NCBI RefSeq assembly: GCF_943788075.1
Contig: NZ_CALSOW010000001.1
Location: 169,128 to 233,127 of the forward strand
DNA: 64,000 nt
DNA from: an uncultured Candidatus Pelagibacter sp.
GTDB lineage: Bacteria > Pseudomonadota > Alphaproteobacteria > Pelagibacterales > Pelagibacteraceae
Direction of reading: 5' to 3'
Positions 8,542 to 17,050 of the stretch are shown here, one piece after another; position 1 is the first letter of the stretch; every line of letters begins with the position of its first letter. Below the pieces are notes generated by a model, which was not told where the DNA came from, ran no database searches, and worked only from the letters and a program-made list of their open reading frames with translations. The translations under genes and the position numbers were made by a program.

Positions 8542-9603
8542 TTACGGAACTAAAACAGCTCGTCCCTTAACTTTGCCTTCGTTAAGTTCATGAAGCGCTC
8601 TATTAGCATCGCCTAATTTATATTCTTGCATGGACAACTTAACTAAACCTTTGTTAGCTAATTCCATAAGCTCATATAACTCAGACCACGTTCCCACTAA
8701 ATTTCCTATTATGTTTTTTTCTGAAATAATTACATCAACAGCCAAGATTTTGATTTCCTCACCATAGCCAACGATATAATAAAATCCACCACCTGAAGTC
8801 ATATCAAGACCCATCTTTGTAGAGCCATGTTCACCAACAAAATCAATTACAGCTTCAGCACCTTTACCTTTGGTAAGTTCTAAAACTCTTTCAACTTCAT
8901 TGCCATCAATTAAAACACCTTCATCACCTCCTAAAGGCATTGCATGATCTAATGCAGCTTTAGATTTTTCAACAATAATAATATTTGCAGCACACATTGC
9001 TCTCAAACATTGAATTGCAATATGACCTAATCCACCAGCACCTATGATTACACAGTTTTGACCTGGTAATAAATGTCTAGTTGCTTTTTTAACAACCCTA
9101 TACGCTGTTAATCCAGCATCTGAAAAAGGGGCCACATCCTTAGGAGCTAACACTGTTGGAAGCTTAATTAAGTTTCTAACACTTGTTTTAAGTAATTCTG
9201 CATAACCACCCTCTTTAATATTAAGTCCTGGAAACGACCCTTCATCAGCATGTTGATCTAAACCTCTTCTGCAGTTTAAACAAGTTCCATCTGTTCCAGA
9301 AATAATTGGGTGCAAAATTACTGGGTCACCTTTTTTAAATCCTGTTACATCTTTTCCAACTTCCTCAACCCAACCTGCATTTTCATGGCCCATTACCATT
9401 GGTAATAAATCTCCTTTTGGATCTTGAATGTGTTTCCATGCTCCCTCAACAATGTGTAAATCAGTTCTGCATACTCCCGCAGCACCTATTTTAACAATTA
9501 CATCTGATGATTTTTCTAACTTTGGGTCAGGCATTTCTTGTTCTGTTACCCATACTTTTTCTTTCATTTCCGGGTCATACTTATGTAAAACTTGTGCTTT
9601 CAT
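8542..9603 (-). CDS. Zinc-dependent NAD(P) alcohol dehydrogenase
   Basis: A 353-residue medium-chain dehydrogenase/reductase that oxidises an alcohol to the aldehyde or ketone. The GroES-like domain has VCRTD (catalytic-zinc cysteine), GHENAGWVEEVG (zinc histidine and glutamate) and the Rossmann motif GAGGLGHIAIQ near residue 190. The structural-zinc loop is unusual: only CLNC remains of the four cysteines, with His and Asp near the other positions. First gene of the ABC importer operon, preceded by AAGGAGAGAG, and divergent from an AcoR-like regulator. Such regulators often control alcohol or acetoin oxidation, which supports the pairing. Substrate unknown. Confidence 0.93.
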   Translation of the reverse strand: MKAQVLHKYDPEMKEKVWVTEQEMPDPKLEKSSDVIVKIGAAGVCRTDLHIVEGAWKHIQDPKGDLLPMVMGHENAGWVEEVGKDVTGFKKGDPVILHPIISGTDGTCLNCRRGLDQHADEGSFPGLNIKEGGYAELLKTSVRNLIKLPTVLAPKDVAPFSDAGLTAYRVVKKATRHLLPGQNCVIIGAGGLGHIAIQCLRAMCAANIIIVEKSKAALDHAMPLGGDEGVLIDGNEVERVLELTKGKGAEAVIDFVGEHGSTKMGLDMTSGGGFYYIVGYGEEIKILAVDVIISEKNIIGNLVGTWSELYELMELANKGLVKLSMQEYKLGDANRALHELNEGKVKGRAVLVP

Positions 9604-9746
9604 TAATCTCTCTCCTTAATTTTTTGATAAGCTTATTCAAAAAGCTTCCCTAAAAGGAGTCGTTAGGAGTTTTAAGTGTTCAAAAACTTTACAAATACAA
9701 CCTATGGTTGGTTGTTGAATGCTATAAATAGACCTAAAGTTTAATC
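9604..9746. promoter_or_regulatory. Divergent control region with a CAACC-TAT-GGTTG palindrome
   Basis: This 143-base spacer must hold the promoters of both the dehydrogenase/transport operon and the regulator gene. At 9698-9710 there is a perfect inverted repeat CAACC-TAT-GGTTG, followed directly by further GGTTG/GTTG half-sites to 9717. A TATAAATA box at 9723-9730 is a plausible -10 for the rightward gene. The palindrome is the best candidate operator for the adjacent HTH protein. I could not pick a convincing leftward promoter. Confidence 0.5.
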
Positions 9747-10835
9747 ATGACAAATTTAGCATTGGTCAATAAAGAGTATAAAAATATTCTTAAAAAGAGA
9801 GGAATGAACTCACATCAAATGAATGGGGACATCTCTGATAGCTGGTCAAGATGTATAGCTGAAGGTTTGAATCCATTTAACAGTCCGAAACAAAGTGTAA
9901 TCTCTTCAACTGAACTAAAACAAATCAAAGAGCAAAATGTATCTCTCAGAAAAATAGTTATTCCTGAAATAGAACTTTTATATTCTCAAATTGCTGGAAC
10001 AAATTTTATGGTTGCTTATTCGGATGATAAAGGTTTGGTTTTAGACACAATTTACGACAAGACCTGTCTGCAAACAGATGTGGGGAAATCAGTAATACCT
10101 GGTTCTATATGGGCAGAAAAAATTTGTGGTACTAACGGCTTAGGATTGTCAGTTGAACTTAAAAAGCCCACTATAGTATCAGGTAAAGAACATTTCTTTG
10201 TTGCTCATGAAAAAATATCATGTTTTGCAAGTCCTATAATAAATTATGATGGCAAAACAATTGGTATAATTGATGCTTCAACAGACTCAAAATCAAGAGA
10301 GCAACATACATTAGCTTTAGTTAAATTAGCAACCAGAAGTATTGAAACAAAATTATTTATTAAAAAATTTTCTAACGAATTAATTCTATCCTTTCATCCA
10401 AGACAAGAATATTTGACGACAACAAGCGTTGGGATGTTGGCAATTAATGGTGATGGTGTAATTGTAGGAGCAAATAGAAATGCCAAAATCATGCTTAATG
10501 GTTTAGTTGATTTGAAAAATGAAAATTTTAATAACATTTTTACAAATTCATTTTCATCAATAGCGGCTGACATATTAAACAATAAAATACTAAAAATAAC
10601 AGATCATCTAGGATCATCAGTTTTTGTGATCAAAAGTCAGAACTTTAGTGAAAATAAAGTTCTAGATAGCAATAAAACTGAAAAAACCTATTCATGTAAA
10701 AATTGCAAAGATACAAAAATTAAAAGAGAAAAATGTATATTAATTAGATCAACTTTTTTAGAAACAAATAATATTTCTGTTGCTTCTAGAAAACTAGGTG
10801 TTTCTAGAACTACAATTTACAAACATTTAAGATAG
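9747..10835 (+). CDS. AcoR-like transcriptional regulator: GAF sensor and Fis-type HTH, no AAA+ domain
   Basis: A 362-residue protein built like the ends of AcoR activators. The N-terminal 60 residues carry the SWSRCIAEGLNP signature, a GAF sensor follows (about 70-205, with GSIWAEKICGTNGLG and a HEKISCFASPI segment), then a PAS-like region (about 225-300) and a C-terminal Fis-type helix-turn-helix (NNISVASRKLGVSRTTIYKHLR). The sigma-54-contacting ATPase domain normally between sensor and HTH is absent, as expected where sigma-54 is not present. A cysteine cluster CKNCKDTKIKREKC precedes the HTH. Divergent from the alcohol dehydrogenase operon, which it probably controls. No clear Shine-Dalgarno precedes the ATG. 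Confidence 0.82.
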   Translation: MTNLALVNKEYKNILKKRGMNSHQMNGDISDSWSRCIAEGLNPFNSPKQSVISSTELKQIKEQNVSLRKIVIPEIELLYSQIAGTNFMVAYSDDKGLVLDTIYDKTCLQTDVGKSVIPGSIWAEKICGTNGLGLSVELKKPTIVSGKEHFFVAHEKISCFASPIINYDGKTIGIIDASTDSKSREQHTLALVKLATRSIETKLFIKKFSNELILSFHPRQEYLTTTSVGMLAINGDGVIVGANRNAKIMLNGLVDLKNENFNNIFTNSFSSIAADILNNKILKITDHLGSSVFVIKSQNFSENKVLDSNKTEKTYSCKNCKDTKIKREKCILIRSTFLETNNISVASRKLGVSRTTIYKHLR

Positions 10836-10836
10836 T

Positions 10837-12048
10837 TTATTTTACTTTTTTTAAAAAAAATAAGTAAGAAAATAAAGATGTTGTTAAAACAAACAACATA
10901 GCAAACTTAAATGAGTTTATTTCAGAATAGTTAAAACTCATTCCCATATCTATTATAATTCCAATAATCCACTGTATAAAAAAAGCTCCAATGAAAATTA
11001 ATAAATTAAAAGACGTAAGAGCTTTGCCTGCATTTTTAAGTGAAAAAGCCATTCCAACTGCTGGCTGTGTTAAAGATAAAAATATGGAGCTTACAATAAA
11101 TAACGCCCAATGAATTGATCCAGCTTTTGGACCTAAATAAATTATTAGCGCAAGTATAATTAGGTTTAATGGAGCTCCAATTCTCAATAACCTAATAGCG
11201 TCATTCACATTTTTTGAAAATTTAGGCACAAAATAACCCCAGCACAAAAAAGAAACCAACATCGAAAAATAAATTAGAAACAATCCTTGTGCACTTTCAT
11301 TAGGAGTGTAGCCTGAAACTTTTACCATCCATGGTCCAGCCCACAATGTTTGTATAGCAAATAAACCACCATAACTAAAAAAACCCATTGGGATTAAACT
11401 TTTAAACAAAGGATTTTTCCAAACGGTACTTAGTTTATTCTCGTTAAATTTTTCATTTTCAACACTTTTTGTCTGCCACTTAGGAATAAAAATTATTATT
11501 AAGATGATACAAGCAAATGTTAATAGAGCTAAAGATAAAAATATAACTCTCCATCCAACTAAAGGTAAAAAATATTGAACAGGCAGACTAGATGATAGCA
11601 TTCCTATTGCACCAACCATTAACATCCATGAATTTGCTCTTTGTTGTGTTTCGTCTTGAAACCAAATTCGATAAGCTGTTAATGGTCCCATCAAGCATGC
11701 TCCAACCCCAACTCCAATCAAAACTCTTGAAATTAGAAGCATTGTTAAATTTTGAGCTGTTGCAAATAAAATCAACCCAACGATTGATAGAGATAAAAAA
11801 TATGACAGTATTTTTCGAGGACCTTTAGAATCTAGCAAATATCCTAAGGGAATTTGTACACTTGCAAATCCTAAAAAATATCCTCCACCAAGAAGTCCTA
11901 ATTCACCTGAGGTAAGATTAAATTCTGAAACTAATTCTGGAGAAATAGTTGCTGTAATTGCTCTAAGTAAAGTTGAGATAAAATAACCTAAAGCAAAAAC
12001 TGTAAAAATTGTAATAGCTTTTGATTTAGCTAAAACAGGTTTATTCAT
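10837..12048 (-). CDS. Major facilitator superfamily transporter
   Basis: A 403-residue membrane protein with about twelve helices and the MFS signature between helices 2 and 3 (GYLLDSKGPRKIL). The fourth-fifth helix region (RVLIGVGVGACLMGPLTAYRIWF) is typical of organic-anion and nitrate-type MFS carriers. It is the last gene of the glycolate/glyoxylate run, 10 bases after the glyoxylate reductase gene, so a two- or three-carbon hydroxy acid is a contextual guess for its substrate. Its stop lies one base from the convergent regulator's stop. Confidence 0.85.
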   Translation of the reverse strand: MNKPVLAKSKAITIFTVFALGYFISTLLRAITATISPELVSEFNLTSGELGLLGGGYFLGFASVQIPLGYLLDSKGPRKILSYFLSLSIVGLILFATAQNLTMLLISRVLIGVGVGACLMGPLTAYRIWFQDETQQRANSWMLMVGAIGMLSSSLPVQYFLPLVGWRVIFLSLALLTFACIILIIIFIPKWQTKSVENEKFNENKLSTVWKNPLFKSLIPMGFFSYGGLFAIQTLWAGPWMVKVSGYTPNESAQGLFLIYFSMLVSFLCWGYFVPKFSKNVNDAIRLLRIGAPLNLIILALIIYLGPKAGSIHWALFIVSSIFLSLTQPAVGMAFSLKNAGKALTSFNLLIFIGAFFIQWIIGIIIDMGMSFNYSEINSFKFAMLFVLTTSLFSYLFFLKKVK

Positions 12049-12058
12049 GAATAAAGAT

Positions 12059-13012
12059 TTAATTTACTTTATTTTTACAATTGCCTGTATTGAAAAACTC
12101 ATCAATATTATCTATTGCTAAATTAGCCATCGCAGTTCTAGTATCTTTAGTTGCACTTCCAAGATGAGGTAAAATAAAAGCACTTTTAATTTTTAAATAA
12201 CCTGGATTTAAATTTGGTTCACCTTTATAAACATCTAAGCCTGCTGCATAAATTTTTCTTCTATTTAAAGCATCAATTAATGCTTCATCGTCAACTATAT
12301 CTCCCCTTGCAACGTTAGTAATAACCGCTCCTTTTGGAAAATATTCAACTGTTTCTTTATTAATTAAGTTTTCAGTTTCTTTGGTTGCTGGACAACAAAT
12401 TGATAAAACATCTGATACTGAAAAGAGGCTTTTAATATTATCATGATAAATCGCACCTTGTTCTTTTTCGTCATTCAGTTTTGAACGGTTATGATAATGA
12501 ATTATCATTCCAAGAGATCTTGCAATATTTGCAATTTTTTGTCCAATACGTCCCATTCCTAAAATACCAAGTCTTGTACCTGTCAGCTGTTTTCCAATAA
12601 GATAATCAGCAGACCATTTCCAGTTACTCTCCTTAGCAGCTTCTATTCCCTCGGCTGCTCTTCTACATGCTCCTAAAATAAGAAGAATTCCTATCTCTGC
12701 TGTAGCATCTGATAAAACTTCAGGTGTATTGGTTACTGCTATTCCTCTTTTTTTAGCTGCCTCTAAATCTATATTTCCAAAACCGACTGCAAAATTGGAT
12801 ATAACCTTTACCGTATCTGGAAGCTTATTAATTGTGTTTTCATCCATTTTATCAGTCAAAGATGTTAATACAGCATCACACCCTTGGCTTAGCTCAATTA
12901 ACTTATCCTGGGAATATAACTCGTCATTTGAATTTAGTTTAGTTTCAAATGCTTTTTGAGCTTTGTCTTCACAATCTTTAAGTAATTTTCTTGTAACTAA
13001 TATTTTTTTCAT
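12059..13012 (-). CDS. D-2-hydroxyacid dehydrogenase, probable glyoxylate/hydroxypyruvate reductase
   Basis: A 317-residue D-isomer 2-hydroxyacid dehydrogenase that interconverts 2-oxo acids and D-hydroxy acids. The nucleotide motif GMGRIGQKIA is present near residue 150, with HNRSK after the second strand, an arginine pattern usual for NADP preference. The catalytic triad is visible as Arg in VARGDIVDD, Glu in GLDVYKGEP and His in LPHLGSAT. It follows glcF by two bases, so glyoxylate to glycolate, or hydroxypyruvate to glycerate, is the likely reaction in the glycolate pathway. Confidence 0.88.
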   Translation of the reverse strand: MKKILVTRKLLKDCEDKAQKAFETKLNSNDELYSQDKLIELSQGCDAVLTSLTDKMDENTINKLPDTVKVISNFAVGFGNIDLEAAKKRGIAVTNTPEVLSDATAEIGILLILGACRRAAEGIEAAKESNWKWSADYLIGKQLTGTRLGILGMGRIGQKIANIARSLGMIIHYHNRSKLNDEKEQGAIYHDNIKSLFSVSDVLSICCPATKETENLINKETVEYFPKGAVITNVARGDIVDDEALIDALNRRKIYAAGLDVYKGEPNLNPGYLKIKSAFILPHLGSATKDTRTAMANLAIDNIDEFFNTGNCKNKVN

Positions 13013-13014
13013 AA

Positions 13015-14310
13015 TTAATTCCTTTGTAATACCTCAGGTTTTGGACCTCCTGTATACCAGTCTAAAACTTCAATTGTATGCAGAATAGGAACTTTTGTAC
13101 CATGAGAAATTTGTGTAATACAACCAATATTTCCTGTTGAGATAAAATCAGGCTCTAAACTTTCAATATTATTAACTTTTTTTAATAGCAATTGTTTTGC
13201 AATTTTAGACTGCAAAATATTATATGTTCCTGCTGAACCACAACAAATATGGCCCTCTGGAATTTCTAATATTTCATTATTAGTTTTCTCTAATAAAGCC
13301 ATTGGTTGAGAATGAATTTTTTGACCATGTTGCATCGAGCAAGCTGAGTGGTAAGCAACTTTATATTTTTTATTTTTTTCTTTAATATCTAGTTTTAAAC
13401 TTTCAAAAATATATTCTGAAATATCTCTAGTTAATCCGGATATTATTTTTGCTTTTTTGCTTAATTCTTTATCATCTCTAAATATAAACCCATAATCCTT
13501 CATGGTGGTTCCACAGCCTGATGTGTTTGATAAAATAGCATCTAAATTACCTTTTTGATGTTCATCGTACCAAGTATTAATATTATTTTTAAAATCCTGA
13601 TGTGCATCTTCTTCTTTTCCTAAATGGTGGTTTAATGATCCACAGCAACGAATTTTTTTTGGAACTACAACTTCAACACCATGTCTGTTTAACAATCTTA
13701 TAGTAGCCTCATTAATTTGAGGTGAAATTTCTTTTTGGACACATCCCGTTAATAGTGCAACTCTTGCTATTTTTGTTCTGCCTTTAACTTTGTAAAGCTC
13801 CTTAACTGCTAATTGTTTTTTTGGAAAATGTGTAGGCATCAATTCCATCATATCTTTTATTTTTGATGGCATTAAAAATTTAAAAGGTTTGCTTAATTTT
13901 ACTAAGAAACTTGATAATCTAAACATTCTAGTATTTGGAAGAGTAACAGACAAAAAATATCTTATCATTTTGTCAAAAAAAGATCTGTCGTAATTCTTTT
14001 CTATATACTTTTTACCATGATCAATAATATGCATATAATTAACTCCAGATGGACAGGTGGTCATGCAACTGTAACAAGATAAACATCTATCAATATGCTT
14101 CACTACTTTTTCAGTTGGTTTTCTATTATTTTCCAACATGTCTTTAATTAGATAAATCCGTCCTCTTGGTCCATCAAGTTCATCTCCTAAAAGTTGGTGA
14201 GTTGGGCATGTTGCATTGCACATCCCACAGTGAACACATTTTTTAAAAACTTTCTCTGTTGCTAAATTGTCTTTATCTTGTAATTGTTTTTCTGTAAAAT
14301 TAGTTTGCAT
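13015..14310 (-). CDS. glcF: Glycolate oxidase iron-sulfur subunit GlcF
   Basis: A 431-residue electron-transfer subunit of membrane-associated glycolate dehydrogenase, which passes electrons from glycolate oxidation toward the quinone pool. Two [4Fe-4S] motifs are near the N-terminus (CVHCGMCNATCP and CLSCYSCMTTCP), followed by two cysteine-rich CCG domains (RCCGSLNHH and ICCGSAGTYN). The length matches GlcF. Its start shares a base with the glcE stop at 14310, and glyoxylate reductase follows. Membrane attachment is known for the family and not visible here. Confidence 0.95.
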   Translation of the reverse strand: MQTNFTEKQLQDKDNLATEKVFKKCVHCGMCNATCPTHQLLGDELDGPRGRIYLIKDMLENNRKPTEKVVKHIDRCLSCYSCMTTCPSGVNYMHIIDHGKKYIEKNYDRSFFDKMIRYFLSVTLPNTRMFRLSSFLVKLSKPFKFLMPSKIKDMMELMPTHFPKKQLAVKELYKVKGRTKIARVALLTGCVQKEISPQINEATIRLLNRHGVEVVVPKKIRCCGSLNHHLGKEEDAHQDFKNNINTWYDEHQKGNLDAILSNTSGCGTTMKDYGFIFRDDKELSKKAKIISGLTRDISEYIFESLKLDIKEKNKKYKVAYHSACSMQHGQKIHSQPMALLEKTNNEILEIPEGHICCGSAGTYNILQSKIAKQLLLKKVNNIESLEPDFISTGNIGCITQISHGTKVPILHTIEVLDWYTGGPKPEVLQRN

Positions 14311-15590
14311 TAAACACCTCTATACATCTTTCCAGGGTTTAAAATTCTTTTTGGATCAAAACTTTTTTTTATTTTCTCTGAAATCATTAGGCGAATACTA
14401 TCTACTGTAAAAATTGGCTCTCCATAATCATAATTTGAGGATGTTTTAACAATAGTCAAATAACCACCAAAATCATTAGCTAATTTTTTTAAATCTTTAA
14501 TTTTTTCCTCTTTTTTTGATTGAACTTCAATCCAGAATAATGACCCACACCAATCAACATAATATTTGTATTTTTTTTCAAGAGATTTTAATAATTCAGC
14601 ACCATGAGAAGGTGGAATTACTAATCTTAAAATATTATTTTTTGTTTTTTGAAAAATCTCTAAGTTATTTACTTTTTTCCAAAAAAGTTCAGACTGATAA
14701 ATATCTAAAACTGAATAATCAAAATCTTTTAAATTTAACTCTTTTTTTAAAATTTTAATTTTTTCTTCAATAGAAATTTTATCTCCCTCAACTCTAAAAG
14801 CTAAAAAAGAAGTATTTAATTTAAGATCATTAAATTTAAAAACATCATTTTTATTTTTGATAAAATCCTCATTTTTTGGTTCCTCTGGAACATAAACAGC
14901 TCCTGAAATTTCACTGCTTGAACTTGATAATTTATTAAATAAATCAAATATTTTGCTTGCTTCATCAGTATAAACTGCGACGGTATTTGAAGAGTCTTTT
15001 TTAGGTAAAACCTTTAATGTAATTTCAGTTAAAGCAACTAAAGTTCCAAATGATCCAGCAATTAGTTTTGATAAATCATATCCTGTAACATTTTTTACAA
15101 CTGTTCCACCTGATTTTATTATATCTCCTTTTCCATTAACTCCTTTAAAACCTAATACATGATCTCTTACACTGCCTACCTTAAATCTTCTAGATCCAGC
15201 ATAATTACAGCATAAATAACCTGCCATAGTTCCTTTGTTAGAAATTCCGTCTTTAATAAATCCAAAATCAATTGGCTCGAACGCTAGCTCTTGATTGTTT
15301 TTACTCAATACTTTCTCAATCTCCTCTAAAGGGGTGCAAGCTTTTACTTTGATGTAAAGTTCTTCAGGCTTATAATCGATAATTCCCGATAATTTTGACA
15401 ATGAAGTAGTGTTTGCAGATTGCGTTTTGTTTCCGATATAATTTTTTGAATTAGTTCCTATAATTTCAGTTGGAGAGTCTGATTTATATAGTTGTTTTAT
15501 TAATTCTGAAACTTCTTGTTCGTTTTTTGGATAATAAGTATTATTAGAATCTTGGAAGATCTGGGAATTTATCTTTATTTTTGTGGACAT
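14310..15590 (-). CDS. glcE: Glycolate oxidase FAD-binding subunit GlcE
   Basis: A 426-residue FAD-binding subunit of glycolate oxidase, related to GlcD but more diverged. The PCMH-type FAD motif appears as GTNSKNYIGNK, with later GGTVVKNVTGYDLSKLIAGSFGTL typical of GlcE. I use the ATG at 15590 because GGAAGGAAGGG stands directly upstream; an earlier ATG at 15611 gives seven extra residues without a good ribosome-binding site. Even so the gene begins 47 bases inside glcD in another frame. The C-terminus ends FDPKRILNPGKMYRGV, as usual for the family. Confidence 0.93.
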   Translation of the reverse strand: MSTKIKINSQIFQDSNNTYYPKNEQEVSELIKQLYKSDSPTEIIGTNSKNYIGNKTQSANTTSLSKLSGIIDYKPEELYIKVKACTPLEEIEKVLSKNNQELAFEPIDFGFIKDGISNKGTMAGYLCCNYAGSRRFKVGSVRDHVLGFKGVNGKGDIIKSGGTVVKNVTGYDLSKLIAGSFGTLVALTEITLKVLPKKDSSNTVAVYTDEASKIFDLFNKLSSSSSEISGAVYVPEEPKNEDFIKNKNDVFKFNDLKLNTSFLAFRVEGDKISIEEKIKILKKELNLKDFDYSVLDIYQSELFWKKVNNLEIFQKTKNNILRLVIPPSHGAELLKSLEKKYKYYVDWCGSLFWIEVQSKKEEKIKDLKKLANDFGGYLTIVKTSSNYDYGEPIFTVDSIRLMISEKIKKSFDPKRILNPGKMYRGV

Positions 15591-17040
15591 GAACCCTTCC
15601 TTCCTCTGCACATTTTCTAAGAATTGGATAAACTTTTCCAGGATTTAACAAGTTTTTCTCATCTAATGATTTTTTTATGTTGAGCTGTTGTTCAATATCA
15701 TCGTCGTTAAACATTTCGCACATCAACTCTCTTTTTTCAATTCCAACACCATGCTCTCCAGTTATCACTCCACCAAGTTTTACACAGGTTTTTAAAATTT
15801 CTGATCCAAACTCTTCTGTTTTTCTTAATTGATCTTTATCATTTCCATCAAACATGATTAGTGGATGAAGATTACCATCTCCTGCATGAAAACAATTTGC
15901 AACTGGTAAATTATATTTATTTGATAATCTTTTAATTTCTAATAAAGCTTCTGTTAATTTTCCTCTTGGAATTGAACCATCCATACAATAATAATCTGGT
16001 GCCATGGCTCCACACGCTGGAAAAGCAGCTTTTCTACCCGCCCAAAACGAAAGCCTTTCATTTTCATTTTTGCTTAATTTAAGACTAGAACAATTATTTT
16101 TTTTACAAATTAATTCTACTTTTTTAATTAATTCATTAACCTCAGACTCTGTTCCATCTAGTTCTACAATTAATAATAATTCTGCATCTCTTGGATATCC
16201 AGCTTTACTAAAATTATCTGTTGCCTCTATTAAAGCTTTATCCATTATTTCCATGCCCGCTGGCACTATACCACTTGAAATAATTTCAGATACAGAGTCT
16301 CCACCTTCTTGAATTGTAGAAAAGCCAATTAATGCTGCTTTAACTACTTCAGGTTTTTTTAAAATTTTAACTGTAACTTCTGTTACGACTCCTAACAATC
16401 CTTCTGAGCCACAAATTAATCCCATAAGATCGTAACCTTCTTGATCAAAAGATTTTCCACCTAGTCTACAAATCGTTCCATCCATCATAACCATTTCAAC
16501 ACCAAGTATATTATTTGTAGTTGTTCCATATTTTAATGAATGAACTCCTCCTGAATTTTCAGCTACATTTCCACCTATTGAACAAGCTAGTTGACTAGAC
16601 GGGTCTGGAGCATAATAAAAACCTTTATGTTGTACTGCGTGTGTTATTCCAAGATTGGTAACTCCTGGCTGTGTAACAACACACTTATTATGATAGTCAA
16701 TTTCTAAAATTTGATTAAATTTTCCAAGACCTAAAAGAATTGCGTCTTGTAATGGTAAAGCACCGCCAGATAAACCCGTGCCTGCTCCTCTAGGTACAAC
16801 TTTTATGTTTTCCTCATGACAGTACTTTAAAATCTCACTCACTTGTTCAGTATTTTCTGGCAAAACTACTGCTAATGGTGTTTGAGTATAAACTGAAAGC
16901 GCATCAGTTTCGTAAGGTCTTAGTTCATCTGCTTCACTTAAAACGTTATCTGAATTTGTAAGTTTTGAAAGTTTCTTAACAATTTCTTTTTTTTTATCTA
17001 TAATTGATTTTTCAATCTTGGGTAAAGCAATTTCAGACAT
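15544..17040 (-). CDS. glcD: Glycolate oxidase catalytic subunit GlcD
   Basis: A 498-residue FAD-linked oxidase that turns glycolate into glyoxylate. The FAD-binding core shows VVPRGAGTGLSGGALP near residue 85, and the C-terminal domain has FHAGDGNLHP and GEHGVGIEKREL. The tail ending GRVHVHKNKDKFPDLPRF is a conserved GlcD ending, so the 47-base overlap with glcE is real coding on both frames. It lies 10 bases after an aminotransferase gene, consistent with glyoxylate being aminated to glycine. No separate promoter is visible; it appears to be read from upstream genes. Confidence 0.95.
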   Translation of the reverse strand: MSEIALPKIEKSIIDKKKEIVKKLSKLTNSDNVLSEADELRPYETDALSVYTQTPLAVVLPENTEQVSEILKYCHEENIKVVPRGAGTGLSGGALPLQDAILLGLGKFNQILEIDYHNKCVVTQPGVTNLGITHAVQHKGFYYAPDPSSQLACSIGGNVAENSGGVHSLKYGTTTNNILGVEMVMMDGTICRLGGKSFDQEGYDLMGLICGSEGLLGVVTEVTVKILKKPEVVKAALIGFSTIQEGGDSVSEIISSGIVPAGMEIMDKALIEATDNFSKAGYPRDAELLLIVELDGTESEVNELIKKVELICKKNNCSSLKLSKNENERLSFWAGRKAAFPACGAMAPDYYCMDGSIPRGKLTEALLEIKRLSNKYNLPVANCFHAGDGNLHPLIMFDGNDKDQLRKTEEFGSEILKTCVKLGGVITGEHGVGIEKRELMCEMFNDDDIEQQLNIKKSLDEKNLLNPGKVYPILRKCAEEGRVHVHKNKDKFPDLPRF

Positions 17041-17050
17041 ACTTTTACAT

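Noticed and set aside
10836-10876. AT-rich inverted repeat at the convergent regulator/MFS junction as a bidirectional terminator
   Set aside because: It lies inside MFS coding and consists of A- and T-runs that would match by chance in such AT-rich DNA.
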